From an uncultured bacterium (GTDB taxonomy: Bacteria; Actinomycetota; Actinomycetes; S36-B12), in NCBI GenBank assembly GCA_903908025.1, contig CAIVQM010000017.1, positions 1 through 34,574 on the forward strand: a stretch of DNA of 34,574 nucleotides. The letters run 5' to 3'. The first letter of the stretch is position 1. Each line of letters opens with the position of its first letter. The position numbers and the translations under genes are program-made. Shown piece by piece: positions 6,140-13,697 of the stretch. Below the pieces are notes generated by a model. The model had not been told where the DNA came from. It saw only the letters and a program-made list of their open reading frames with translations, and did not search any database.

Positions 6140-7060
6140 ATGAGGCGGTTGCGGCTCGCGGGTCTCGTGGCCCTTGTTGTGTGCCTGGGTGTTCTGGCTG
6201 TGCCTGCGCAGGCCGCCGGGGAAAAGTCGGGTGGCCCCTGCTCGATTGCCGGCAATCGCATCCGCACCCACGGTGTCGTTCTCGTCTGTGTCAAGAAGGG
6301 CGCCCGCAAGGTGTGGGTGGTGGATCAGGGCGGTTCGACGAGCCCGGGTACCGCAGGGCCGGGGGGCGGAAGCGAGTCGGTCTCGACTGCCGGCCTGCCG
6401 TCCATAACGTCGTTTCGAACGGCGGGATCGGATCGCCTTCCGGTGGATATGAGCACCACGGCGGGCACGGCACCCTTCTATGGAACGGACTCGGAGACGC
6501 CCCATCCAGGCGTGCACGTCCTGTGGAGCAACTTGACCGGACGTTGGACAGCGGCGGGCGGCTCACATGTCGTGACTGCCTATCCCGCCCTCTATGCCGT
6601 GGCGGATGGGGTGGTGGCTCGTATCGACCCGAGCAAGCAGGTCGGACCCAACCAGGCTTATGAAGTCGACTTGGCCATTGCCAAGGACTCCGCCGGTCGG
6701 GTGTTCATGGTCAGTTACGGCCTTGAGCCGTTCGCGCAGGAGCCGTCGCGGGGCTTCTATGAATCCTTCATCAAGGTCAAGGTCGGCCAGAAGGTCAAGA
6801 AGGGCGCCATCCTCGCCTACATGTACGTACCGCCGGACTCGACGGGCTCCACGCACATGCATCTGCACCTCCAGGTGATGTCCTCGAGTGGCGGGTTCCT
6901 CTCGCCATCGATCTTCGCCCCCCCGGCAGTGGCCCAATTTGCGGCCGGCTACGCCACGCGAGATGGCCAGGCGACCGGCGTGACCGTGCCCGCCTGCATC
7001 GGCTGGAAGGTCAGCGCGGCCGAGAACCCCTACGGGACCGGCGCGGCTACCTGCCTGTGA
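6140..7060 (+). CDS. Secreted M23/LytM-like cell-wall protein
   Basis: 306 residues. A signal peptide occupies about residues 1-25 (basic start, hydrophobic core, VPAQA-AG cleavage). Next comes a small two-cysteine module (CSIAGNRI...LVCVKKG..W), then a low-complexity Gly/Ser/Thr linker. The C-terminal half has the LytM fold pattern: VADGVVARID, then VGQKVKKGAILAYM, then HMHLHLQ, matching the HxH of M23 peptidases. The upstream metal-ligand motif HxxxD of active M23 enzymes is not evident (HPGVHVLWSN at the expected place), so it may be a non-catalytic murein-binding or regulatory protein. The start is set by the -10 hexamer six bases upstream. It appears to be a single-gene unit. Confidence 0.75.
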   Translation: MRRLRLAGLVALVVCLGVLAVPAQAAGEKSGGPCSIAGNRIRTHGVVLVCVKKGARKVWVVDQGGSTSPGTAGPGGGSESVSTAGLPSITSFRTAGSDRLPVDMSTTAGTAPFYGTDSETPHPGVHVLWSNLTGRWTAAGGSHVVTAYPALYAVADGVVARIDPSKQVGPNQAYEVDLAIAKDSAGRVFMVSYGLEPFAQEPSRGFYESFIKVKVGQKVKKGAILAYMYVPPDSTGSTHMHLHLQVMSSSGGFLSPSIFAPPAVAQFAAGYATRDGQATGVTVPACIGWKVSAAENPYGTGAATCL

Positions 7061-7107
7061 GGTGAGCCGGGTCGTGGATCGCCACGTGCTCGAGGCGTGG
7101 GTTCCGA

Positions 7108-7113
7108 TAGCCT
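7108..7113 (+). promoter_or_regulatory. -10 element, leaderless promoter of dcd
   Basis: TAGCCT, then GCGGCC (six bases), then GTG 7120. It is the same hexamer and spacing as at 6128 and 8243, and it supports the GTG start. Confidence 0.55.
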
Positions 7114-7119
7114 GCGGCC

Positions 7120-7695
7120 GTGCTGCTCTCAGACCGCGACATCAAGGCGGAGATCGCTTCCGGACGAGTGGGCCTTGAGCCCTATGCCGAGGCGATGATC
7201 CAGCCCTCAAGCATGGACGTTCGCCTGGACCGCTGGTTCCGGGTCTTCGAGAACCACCGTTACCCGCACATTGACCCGAGCATCGAGCAGCCCGACCTGA
7301 CCCGGCTGATCGAGCCGGAGGCCGACGAGCCGTTCATCCTGCATCCGGGGGAGTTCGTGCTCGGCTCCACCTTTGAGGTCGTAACGCTGCCCGACGACAT
7401 CGCGGGCCGGCTTGAGGGCAAGTCATCTCTGGGCCGTCTCGGCTTGCTGACCCACTCCACGGCCGGCTTCATCGACCCGGGCTTCTCCGGCCACGTCACG
7501 CTCGAACTTTCCAACGTTGCGAACCTGCCGATCATGCTTTACCCCGGGATGAAGATCGGGCAGCTGTGCCTGTTCCGACTCTCCAGCCCGGCTGAGCATC
7601 CGTACGGCTCCGAGAAGTACGGCTCGCGCTACCAGGGCCAGCGCGGACCCACGCCGAGCCGCTCGTTTGCGAACTTCCACCGAACCGAGATCTGA
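7120..7695 (+). CDS. dcd: dCTP deaminase, probably bifunctional with dUTPase
   Basis: Converts dCTP towards dUMP for dTMP synthesis. 191 residues, the normal family length. GKSSLGR (100-106) and HSTAGFIDPGFSG (112-124) form the nucleotide site. The TAGFIDPGF version is that of the Mycobacterium and Methanocaldococcus bifunctional enzymes, which also hydrolyse dUTP to dUMP, whereas the E. coli deaminase-only form has TAHRIDPGW. The C-terminus YQGQRGPTPSR is the conserved lid. The start is GTG, supported by the leaderless promoter. The phosphoribosyltransferase gene follows after 6 bases, suggesting a nucleotide-metabolism operon. Confidence 0.93.
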   Translation: MLLSDRDIKAEIASGRVGLEPYAEAMIQPSSMDVRLDRWFRVFENHRYPHIDPSIEQPDLTRLIEPEADEPFILHPGEFVLGSTFEVVTLPDDIAGRLEGKSSLGRLGLLTHSTAGFIDPGFSGHVTLELSNVANLPIMLYPGMKIGQLCLFRLSSPAEHPYGSEKYGSRYQGQRGPTPSRSFANFHRTEI

Positions 7696-7701
7696 TCCCG
7701 C

Positions 7702-8208
7702 GTGGGGATGCCACCGGAGGCTGAACTCGAGATCTTCACGTACGAGGATTTCGGCGTTGGTGTTCGCTGGCTGGCTGAGCAGCTCGTCGACCGCAACTGG
7801 ATCCCTGACGCGATCCTTGGAGTTGTCCGCGGCGGACTGTTCGTATCGACCGGTATCGCCTACGCGCTCGACATCAAGGATGTTCGCCACGTGAACGTCG
7901 AGTTCTACACCGACGCCGGCGAGACCCTGCCCGAGCCTGTTCTGATCGGCCAGGCGCCGCATCTCGCCGACCTCGGCGGCAAGCGCGTGCTCGTAGCCGA
8001 CGATGTCGCGGACACCGGAGCGACCTTGCAGTTCGTGCGAGCGATGCTGCCGGACGACGCGATCGTCCACGTCGCGGTGCTCTACGAGAAGCCGCACACG
8101 ACCTACGCGCCCGATCTCGCTTGGCGGTCCACGGACAAGTGGATCCGGTTCCCGTGGATCCAGGTGCCGCCCGTGCGTATCGCAGCGGCTGGTCGCTCCT
8201 CCGTATAG
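7702..8208 (+). CDS. Phosphoribosyltransferase (type I fold)
   Basis: 168 residues from GTG 7702 (ATG 7708 is also possible). The PRPP-binding loop RVLVADDVADTGATL (95-109) with its acidic pair is intact, preceded by the VVRGGLFVSTGIAYAL helix typical of purine-type phosphoribosyltransferases. The C-terminus (WIRFPW) matches the group often annotated as xanthine/hypoxanthine phosphoribosyltransferase-like. The base specificity cannot be read. It lies 6 bases after dcd and is probably co-transcribed and involved in base salvage. Confidence 0.8.
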   Translation: MGMPPEAELEIFTYEDFGVGVRWLAEQLVDRNWIPDAILGVVRGGLFVSTGIAYALDIKDVRHVNVEFYTDAGETLPEPVLIGQAPHLADLGGKRVLVADDVADTGATLQFVRAMLPDDAIVHVAVLYEKPHTTYAPDLAWRSTDKWIRFPWIQVPPVRIAAAGRSSV

Positions 8209-8242
8209 GCAGCTACCTCTGGTGCAAAACGCGTTTCGGACC

Positions 8243-8248
8243 TAGCCT
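8243..8248 (+). promoter_or_regulatory. -10 element, leaderless promoter of the DUF2182 gene
   Basis: TAGCCT, then CCGACC (six bases), then ATG 8255. No Shine-Dalgarno is present. Confidence 0.55.
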
Positions 8249-8254
8249 CCGACC

Positions 8255-8944
8255 ATGGCGCAGGCTCTGGTCCTCTCACCACGGCGGTTTCCTGCCGTCG
8301 TGATAGTCCCGGCCGCGGTGCTTGTCCTCGCTGGCTGGGTGGTGCTGGCCCTGGCGCGAGATCATGCGTCGGCGTCCACCTTCACGGCCATGTGGCTTGC
8401 GATGTCAGTGGCGATGATGATCCCTACAGTGGCCCGTCCGCTACTGAAGGCGGCCGAGGGCTCCGTTGGTCGGGCACTGGGATTTGTGAGCGGTTTCGTC
8501 CTCATCTGGGCGATCGCCGGCATTCCGTCCTTCGTCGTCATGAATGCGGTCGCGTGGACGACCGGCTGGATCGCTGCCATGTGGATCGCAGCCGGCGCGT
8601 ACCAGTTGACGCCGCTCATGCAGCGCCATGTCATCACCTGCCGCTCGATCCGCTTCGATGATGATCCGTTGCGTTACGGCTTGCGCCAGGGACTGCGCTG
8701 TGTGGCGTCATGCTGGCCGGTCATGATGGCCGTGATGCTCACGGCGATGGCGCTGCCGGGAACGGCTCTGCCGCTGCTCGCCTTGGTCGGCGTCACCGTG
8801 CTGTTGTGCTGGGAGAAGCGGCCGCAGACCACGACACGCTCCCTTGCTGCGGTCGGCATGGCCATGCTCCTCATAGCAACCGGCGGAGTCGTGCTGTTCG
8901 GCGGCGGCACCGTCCATCACTCAATGGGCTCGTCCAAGTCATAG
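8255..8944 (+). CDS. DUF2182 integral membrane protein
   Basis: 229 residues with about six hydrophobic segments. It shows the family's conserved pieces: MWLAMSVAMMIPTVAR near 46-61, YQLTPLMQRHVITCRS near 119-134, and GLRQGLRCVASCWPVMM near 143-159. DUF2182 is described as a predicted metal-binding membrane family of unknown role. The cysteine, methionine and histidine residues could bind metal, but this is inference. The last 28 bases overlap, tail to tail, the end of the MocA-like gene. A short His-Met-Ser tail (VHHSMGSSKS) follows the last helix. A link with the molybdenum/copper enzyme region beside it is possible but unsupported. Confidence 0.75.
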   Translation: MAQALVLSPRRFPAVVIVPAAVLVLAGWVVLALARDHASASTFTAMWLAMSVAMMIPTVARPLLKAAEGSVGRALGFVSGFVLIWAIAGIPSFVVMNAVAWTTGWIAAMWIAAGAYQLTPLMQRHVITCRSIRFDDDPLRYGLRQGLRCVASCWPVMMAVMLTAMALPGTALPLLALVGVTVLLCWEKRPQTTTRSLAAVGMAMLLIATGGVVLFGGGTVHHSMGSSKS

Positions 8945-9459
8945 CCCCGCGCGATGTCGCCGACCTCGACCAGCGTGATGTCCGTTCGTTCGCGAAGAAA
9001 GCCTCGGGCTCCTTGGTCGCCTTGGGCATGCTCGCGGATCCCGTTCCAGTGCTTGCGGGTGAAGAGAACCGGGTGGCCGCGCTCGCCCTCGTAGGTCGCA
9101 ATAACGATGTCATCTGGGCACGCCACGACCCGGCGCACGGCATCTGCGGTGAGGCCCGGCAGGTCAACGAGGGTGATCGCGACGCGCTCCACTTCCGTCC
9201 TGTGCTCGAGCGCCGTCAGTCCAACGCGCAGCGACGATCCCATCCCCTCGGCCCAGTCGGCGTTCAGCGCCACTTCCGCGTCGGGCACGTCGCCGACCCA
9301 GGCACCAAGAACGACGACGACGGGATCACAGCCGACTTCCCTCAGCAGCCGAACCGCTCGGTCGACAAGGCGCTCCCCGTCCAAGACAACGGGTGCCTTC
9401 GGCTGGCCGTAACGGCTGCCCGCACCAGCAGCAAGGACAAGACCGGCGATGCCACTCAC
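8917..9459 (-). CDS. MocA-like molybdenum cofactor nucleotidyltransferase
   Basis: 180 residues. N-terminal LVLAAGAGSRYGQPKAPV is the MobA/MocA/GlmU-type nucleotide loop with its lysine, followed by VDLPGLTADAV (metal-binding Asp) and GHPVLFTRKHW. This is the MocA group, which adds CMP to molybdopterin. MobA would add GMP. Xanthine-dehydrogenase-family enzymes such as CO dehydrogenase use the CMP form, so the context fits. The ATG overlaps the stop of xdhC by four bases, indicating translational coupling. The 3' end overlaps the DUF2182 gene by 28 bases. The CMP specificity is inferred from family and context. Confidence 0.82.
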   Translation of the reverse strand: MSGIAGLVLAAGAGSRYGQPKAPVVLDGERLVDRAVRLLREVGCDPVVVVLGAWVGDVPDAEVALNADWAEGMGSSLRVGLTALEHRTEVERVAITLVDLPGLTADAVRRVVACPDDIVIATYEGERGHPVLFTRKHWNGIREHAQGDQGARGFLRERTDITLVEVGDIARGYDLDEPIE

Positions 9460-10562
9460 CGTGGCGCGCCCGGGTGGATCGGCCCGTCAGTGCCGGCCAA
9501 GTGTCGGCCGCTGCCTCCCCACCGTGCCTGGATGATCTCCGCGGCGATCGAGATCGCGGTCTCCTCGGGTGTCCGTGAGCCGAGGTCGAGCCCGATCGGT
9601 GAGTGCAGGCGGGATAGTTCGTCATCCGTGAGCCCCGCCTCCTTGAGGCGCGCGAGTCGATCCTCGTGCGTACGACGTGAGCCCATCGCACCCACGTAGC
9701 CCGCGTTTGTTCGCAGCGCCACGGTGAGCGCTGGGACATCGAACTTCGGATCATGCGTCAGCACGGCGATGACAGTGCGCTGGTCGACGTGCTGCTTCTC
9801 GAGCCAGCGATGAGGCCAGTCGACGACCACCTCGTCGGCCTCGGGGAAGCGCTTGCGCGTTGCGAAGACAGGCCGAGCATCGCAGAGGGTCACGCGGAAG
9901 CCGAGGAGTTTCCCGACCCGGACGAGCGCGGCCGAGAAGTCAATGGCGCCGAAAACGAACATCTGCGGTGGAGGCGCGTAGCTGGCAACAAAGACGTCGA
10001 GGCCCTCACCGAGACGTTCTCCCTCGGGGCCGTAGTGCAGGAATCCAGTGGTTCCCGAGGCGAGCATGCCGATGACGTCCTCGCGCACGGTGTCATCGAG
10101 ACGCTCGGTGCCCAGCGTTCCCTCGGCGTGATCGGGTCTGACCACGAGGTGGCGTCCTACGAAATGCGGACCGTGCACGATCGTCGCGATGGCAACCGGC
10201 TCCTCTGCCGCGAGGGATGCGGCGATGCCAGCCAGTTCCGGCCACGTCTGGTCATCGACCCGTTCGACAAATACTTCGAGGATGCCGCCGCAGGTGAGCC
10301 CAACGGCGAACGCATCGTCGTCGCTGACCCCGTAGGTCTCGAAGCGGGCCTGGCCGTCCGCGAGCACTTCCTGGCCCACCTCGAACAGTGCGCCTTCGAC
10401 GCAGCCCCCGCTGACGGAACCCACGGCCTCGCCTGCATCGGTCACGAGCATCGACGCGCCGGCCGGACGTGGAGCGGAGCGCCACGTTCGCACAACGGTT
10501 GCCATCGCTGCGCTTCCGCCTCGCTCTCGGATGGCGATCAGCTCCGCGAGAACCTCACGCAT
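9456..10562 (-). CDS. XdhC/CoxI family maturation factor
   Basis: 368 residues. An N-terminal XdhC domain (SVSGGCVEGALFEV with the conserved GGC) is followed by a Rossmann half (FGAIDFSAALVRVGKLLGF) and the C-terminal signature GLDLGSRTPEETAISIAAEII. XdhC proteins bind molybdenum cofactor and help sulfurate and insert it into molybdenum hydroxylases. The start at 10562 is chosen over an upstream ATG at 10733 because GGGAGGGAG lies just before it and because the longer form would overlap moaE. It forms a two-gene operon with mocA, divergent from moaE across 61 bases. A second, different XdhC-like gene lies at 17542. Confidence 0.88.
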   Translation of the reverse strand: MREVLAELIAIRERGGSAAMATVVRTWRSAPRPAGASMLVTDAGEAVGSVSGGCVEGALFEVGQEVLADGQARFETYGVSDDDAFAVGLTCGGILEVFVERVDDQTWPELAGIAASLAAEEPVAIATIVHGPHFVGRHLVVRPDHAEGTLGTERLDDTVREDVIGMLASGTTGFLHYGPEGERLGEGLDVFVASYAPPPQMFVFGAIDFSAALVRVGKLLGFRVTLCDARPVFATRKRFPEADEVVVDWPHRWLEKQHVDQRTVIAVLTHDPKFDVPALTVALRTNAGYVGAMGSRRTHEDRLARLKEAGLTDDELSRLHSPIGLDLGSRTPEETAISIAAEIIQARWGGSGRHLAGTDGPIHPGAPR

Positions 10563-10589
10563 GCGGGCTCCCTCCCTGACAGTTCCGCA

Positions 10590-10603
10590 GGCCCGTTCGG
10601 GCC
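10590..10603. promoter_or_regulatory. Palindrome between xdhC and moaE
   Basis: GGCCCG-TT-CGGGCC is a perfect 6-bp inverted repeat with a 2-base centre. It overlaps the expected -35 position of the moaE promoter and lies in the shared divergent region, so it could be an operator. Confidence 0.35.
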
Positions 10604-10611
10604 AAGGGGTC

Positions 10612-10617
10612 AATAAT
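10612..10617 (+). promoter_or_regulatory. -10 element, leaderless promoter of moaE
   Basis: AATAAT, then GGCCCG (six bases), then ATG 10624. It differs from TATAAT at one position. No ribosome site is present. It supports the start at 10624 over a longer opening at 10531. Confidence 0.5.
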
Positions 10618-10623
10618 GGCCCG

Positions 10624-11046
10624 ATGGGCGACATCCGGCTGGTCGAAGTGAGCGATGCGCCCCTAGACGCGGCCGAGATCGAGCGGCTGGTTTCCGATGA
10701 TCGGGCGGGTGCTGTGGTCTCCTTCAGTGGCAACGTCCGCGATCACGATCACGGCCGGACCGTAGCCACACTGACGTATGAGGCGCACCCGTCTGCTGCG
10801 GCGGTCTTGAGGGAAGTCGCTCAGGAGATCGATACCCGCTTCGACCTCGTCGCCCTCGCGGTGGCGCATCGGGTGGGTCCGCTGGCGATCGGCGACGCGG
10901 CACTGGTGGCGGTTGTCGCGTCAGCGCACAGGGACGAGGCGTTCCGTGCGTGCGCCGCCCTGGTCGACCTGACCAAGGAGCGACTGCCCGTGTGGAAGCA
11001 CCAGGTGTTCGTGGACGGCACCGACGAGTGGGTGAACTGCGCATGA
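10624..11046 (+). CDS. moaE: Molybdopterin synthase catalytic subunit MoaE
   Basis: 140 residues. It uses the thiocarboxylate of MoaD to place sulfur on cyclic pyranopterin monophosphate, giving molybdopterin. Family landmarks are VVSFSGNVRDHDHGR near 31-45, TLTYEAHPSAA near 49-59, HRVGPLAIGDAAL near 80-92, and the lysine-bearing LTKERLPVWKHQVF near 115-128 with the active-site lysines. The last four bases overlap the moaA start (ATGA). The partner moaD lies on the opposite strand 1.5 kb away. Confidence 0.93.
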   Translation: MGDIRLVEVSDAPLDAAEIERLVSDDRAGAVVSFSGNVRDHDHGRTVATLTYEAHPSAAAVLREVAQEIDTRFDLVALAVAHRVGPLAIGDAALVAVVASAHRDEAFRACAALVDLTKERLPVWKHQVFVDGTDEWVNCA

Positions 11047-12047
11047 GTGACACGCTCATCGACACGTTCGGGCGAGTGCACCGGGATCTGCGCGTGTCCG
11101 TCACCGACCGCTGCAACCTTCGCTGCACCTACTGCATGCCGCCGGACTTCTCCGACTGGATGCCCGGTGATCATCTCCTCAGCATCGATGAGTTGATGAC
11201 GGTGATCTCTGTGGCGGTCGAGCATGGGATCACGAGCATCCGGTTGACCGGTGGCGAGCCGCTCGTCCGACCTGACATCGTGGAGATCGTGGCGCGCATC
11301 AACGCGCTGCCGATGCCGCCTCGCATCACCCTGACGACCAATGCCCTTCGCCTCGCCGATCTTGCGCAGCCCCTTGCGGATGCTGGCCTCGAGCGGGTGA
11401 ATGTCAGCCTTGACACTCTTGATCGCGAACGGTTTGCGCGTCTGACGTTCCGCGACCGGTTCACTGACGTTCTCGCCGGGGTTGAGGCGGCGCTCGCGGC
11501 CGGCCTGCATCCTGTCAAGGTCAACACGGTCCTCATGCGCGGCATCAATGACGATGAGGCCGTTCCCATGCTGCGCCATGCTGTCGCGAATGGCTGGCAC
11601 CTGCGCTTCATCGAGCAGATGCCCCTTGATGCCCAAGGGTCATGGGAGCGCGGCGAAATGGTGACGGCTGCTGAGATCCATAACCTGCTGGAAGAGGTAT
11701 TCACCCTCACACCCATTCCCGGACGGGGATCGGCACCTGCTGAGGAATTCCTGGTCGACGACGGCCCCGCGACGGTGGGCATCATCGCCAGTGTCAGCAA
11801 GCCCTTCTGCTCAGCCTGCGACCGCCTTCGCCTGACGGCCGACGGTCAGATCCGCAACTGCCTGTTCGCTCGCGAGGAGACCGATGTGCGGGCGACGCTT
11901 CGCGACCCCTCCTTGACGGAGGTACAGCGACGACAGCGGATCGCCAGCTTGTTCGCGGCATCGACGTTGGCAAAGCTGCCGGGCCATGGGATCAACGACC
12001 CGTCCTTCGTCCAGCCCGACCGCCCGATGAGCGCGATCGGCGGTTAG
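11043..12047 (+). CDS. moaA: GTP 3',8-cyclase MoaA
   Basis: Radical SAM enzyme for the first step of molybdenum cofactor synthesis, turning GTP into a cyclised product that MoaC converts to the pyranopterin. 334 residues, family-typical. The N-terminal CNLRCTYC (Cys24, Cys28, Cys31) binds the SAM cluster. The C-terminal cluster is formed by Cys256, Cys259 and Cys273 (CSACDRLRL...RNC). The chain ends in Gly-Gly, as active MoaA requires. ATG 11043 overlaps moaE, and the longer in-frame opening at 10950 is rejected. moaC is 9.5 kb downstream in the same region. Confidence 0.95.
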   Translation: MSDTLIDTFGRVHRDLRVSVTDRCNLRCTYCMPPDFSDWMPGDHLLSIDELMTVISVAVEHGITSIRLTGGEPLVRPDIVEIVARINALPMPPRITLTTNALRLADLAQPLADAGLERVNVSLDTLDRERFARLTFRDRFTDVLAGVEAALAAGLHPVKVNTVLMRGINDDEAVPMLRHAVANGWHLRFIEQMPLDAQGSWERGEMVTAAEIHNLLEEVFTLTPIPGRGSAPAEEFLVDDGPATVGIIASVSKPFCSACDRLRLTADGQIRNCLFAREETDVRATLRDPSLTEVQRRQRIASLFAASTLAKLPGHGINDPSFVQPDRPMSAIGG

Positions 12048-12052
12048 GCCAG

Positions 12053-12577
12053 ATGGCTGTCCTGGTTGTTGTTGGCCCTCCGGCGGTCGGCAAGAGCACG
12101 GTGACGCGACTGCTTGCCAACGCACTGACGCCGTCGATACGTGTCGATGTCGACTACATCCGAGATGGGATGGTCGTGAACGGCGCGGTGCTTCCCCATG
12201 AAACATGGTCAAGTGCCCTTGTTGCACAACTCGCTGCCGCTCGCGCATCGGCGTGCGGAATCGCCCGCGCATACTCAGCGATCGGTTTCGACGTCGTAAT
12301 CGATGACTTCTACGACCCGCACAGCCGTCTCGAGGAGTACGCCGCGATCGACGACCTGAGGCCTCGCCGGGTCATTCTGGTCCCCGAGCGTGCCGTTGCT
12401 CAGGAGCGCAGCCGAGCGCGCGACGATGCGGCCGCTGCATTCATCGCTGCGGGAATCGACGAGGTGTACGCGCTCCTGCCGTCGGCGGAAGCCCTGGCGG
12501 CGGATGGCTGGGCGGTACTGGACACCTCGGATCTGACGGCGGAGCAGACACGGGACGTGCTTCTCGGCAGTACGTAG
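12053..12577 (+). CDS. Small P-loop kinase-like protein
   Basis: 174 residues. Walker A GPPAVGKST at 8-16, an RVDVDYIRDGM segment that may hold the substrate, and VVIDDFYDP near 81-89 as a Walker B-like strand. An arginine-rich lid (ERAVAQERSRARDD) follows. The pattern resembles AAA_33/zeta-toxin or adenylyl-sulfate/shikimate-type kinases, but no substrate can be named. It begins 6 bases after moaA and ends 4 bases before the convergent moaD. No antitoxin-like partner is seen, so a toxin role is not favoured. Confidence 0.7.
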   Translation: MAVLVVVGPPAVGKSTVTRLLANALTPSIRVDVDYIRDGMVVNGAVLPHETWSSALVAQLAAARASACGIARAYSAIGFDVVIDDFYDPHSRLEEYAAIDDLRPRRVILVPERAVAQERSRARDDAAAAFIAAGIDEVYALLPSAEALAADGWAVLDTSDLTAEQTRDVLLGST

Positions 12578-12581
12578 GGGA

Positions 12582-12827
12582 TCAGCCGCCGGCGAACGGG
12601 GGCAGTACATCGACGCGGCTTCCCGACGCAATGTCGACATCACCGTGCGCGCTCACCCCATCGATCAGGTAACTGCAGCGCGGACGCACGGCGGTGAATG
12701 CCGGATGCTCCGACTCGATCTGGTTGAGGATGGCGGAGAGCGACCCTGCTGGCATGGACAAAACGGATGCTGAGACGGCCGCCCGGGCGGCCGCGAAGAG
12801 GTGAATCTCCACCGTGGTAGCTGCCAT
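12582..12827 (-). CDS. moaD: Molybdopterin synthase sulfur carrier MoaD
   Basis: 81 residues with a ubiquitin-like beta-grasp pattern: VEIHLFAAARAAV at the start and VDVLPPFAGG at the end. The terminal Gly-Gly carries the thiocarboxylate used by MoaE. Although moaE is on the plus strand nearby, moaD is alone on the minus strand with its own leaderless promoter. The adenylating enzyme (MoeB/ThiF type) is not in the window. Confidence 0.9.
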   Translation of the reverse strand: MAATTVEIHLFAAARAAVSASVLSMPAGSLSAILNQIESEHPAFTAVRPRCSYLIDGVSAHGDVDIASGSRVDVLPPFAGG

Positions 12828-12833
12828 CCGTCG

Positions 12834-12839
12834 AGCCTA
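12834..12839 (-). promoter_or_regulatory. -10 element, leaderless promoter of moaD
   Basis: Minus-strand TAGGCT, then CGACGG (six bases), then ATG 12827. No ribosome site is visible. Confidence 0.5.
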
Positions 12840-12910
12840 TGCCGCGTCCGGTGAGTCCACCACCGCCGGTAATTGATTTCCCCTCGCGCATGCGTTCAGA
12901 CGGGTCTATG

Positions 12911-12924
12911 GTGACGCGCATCAC
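12911..12924. promoter_or_regulatory. CRP/FNR-like site upstream of coxG
   Basis: GTGA-CGCGCA-TCAC is a perfect half-site pair with the 6-base spacing of CRP-family operators. It lies 58 bases before coxG and beside a -10-like TATGGT (12907-12912). It may link CO dehydrogenase expression to carbon status or gas sensing. The regulator is not in the window. Confidence 0.45.
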
Positions 12925-12981
12925 GAACTTCGGTTCCCAGTTTCGCACCGAGTGAGCTGGCGCCCCTGTCCCGGAGGATCA

Positions 12982-13620
12982 ATGGAACTCGGGAATTCAT
13001 TTGTCGTGCCAGCCGATATCGACACGGCGTGGAAGACGCTCCTGGACGTGGAAGCCATCGCACCCTGCATGCCGGGAGCAAAACTCACCTCATTCGACGG
13101 CGACAACTTCACGGCCGACGTAAAGGTCAAGCTGGGCCCTGTGACGATGAACTTCGCCGGTGCCGGCAAATTCGTCGAGAAGGACGAGGCCAACCACAAG
13201 GCCGTCATTGACGCCACGGGCAAGGAGACCAAGGGAGCCGGCTCGGCGGCGGCCCTCATCACTGCGGTCCTAGTCGCGGAAGGCCCCAACAGCACGCGCG
13301 CGAACATCATCACTGATCTGACCGTCACCGGGAAGGCTGCACAGTTCGGCCGTGGTGTGATGGCGGATGTCTCCAAGCGGCTTATCGACCAGTTCGCCGG
13401 AAACCTTGAGCAGGTCATCGTCTCTCGGCAAGGCGTGGCGACGGCTGCGGCTGCGGGCGGCGAGCCGGTGGCAGCACCCCCTGCACCTGCACCCGTGCTC
13501 AACAACGATGCCCTCGACCTCGGCAATGCCGCGCTGGTTCCGGTCCTGAAGCGTGTTGTCCCCATCGTCATCGGCATTGCTGTCGTTGTCGGCGTCATCA
13601 TCTGGATCGCGAACCGCTAA
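12982..13620 (+). CDS. coxG: CoxG-type SRPBCC protein
   Basis: 212 residues. The first 150 form a SRPBCC/CoxG domain (SFVVPADIDTAWKTLLDVEAI, then CMPGAKL), next an Ala/Pro-rich linker, then a C-terminal membrane segment (VVPIVIGIAVVVGVIIWIA). In carboxidotrophs CoxG helps anchor CO dehydrogenase to the membrane, and the terminal helix fits that role. ATG 12982 has GGAGGATCA directly upstream, and the GTG at 12952 is less likely. It is first in the cox cluster, whereas many cox clusters place it late. The FAD subunit gene follows after 77 bases. Confidence 0.85.
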   Translation: MELGNSFVVPADIDTAWKTLLDVEAIAPCMPGAKLTSFDGDNFTADVKVKLGPVTMNFAGAGKFVEKDEANHKAVIDATGKETKGAGSAAALITAVLVAEGPNSTRANIITDLTVTGKAAQFGRGVMADVSKRLIDQFAGNLEQVIVSRQGVATAAAAGGEPVAAPPAPAPVLNNDALDLGNAALVPVLKRVVPIVIGIAVVVGVIIWIANR

Positions 13621-13697
13621 GCCGTCCGTCTCTGTGCATCGCCCAGTTCCACCCGTCAGATCCCCCGCACCATTCGCCGAGAGATAAGGGGTCACAG

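Noticed and set aside
10563..10733. N-terminal extension of xdhC
   Set aside because: It would cross the divergent promoter region and the start of moaE, while a strong ribosome site precedes 10562.
12053..12577. Zeta-type toxin call for the small kinase
   Set aside because: No epsilon-like antitoxin is adjacent, and the gene lies within cofactor genes. Only the P-loop is shared.
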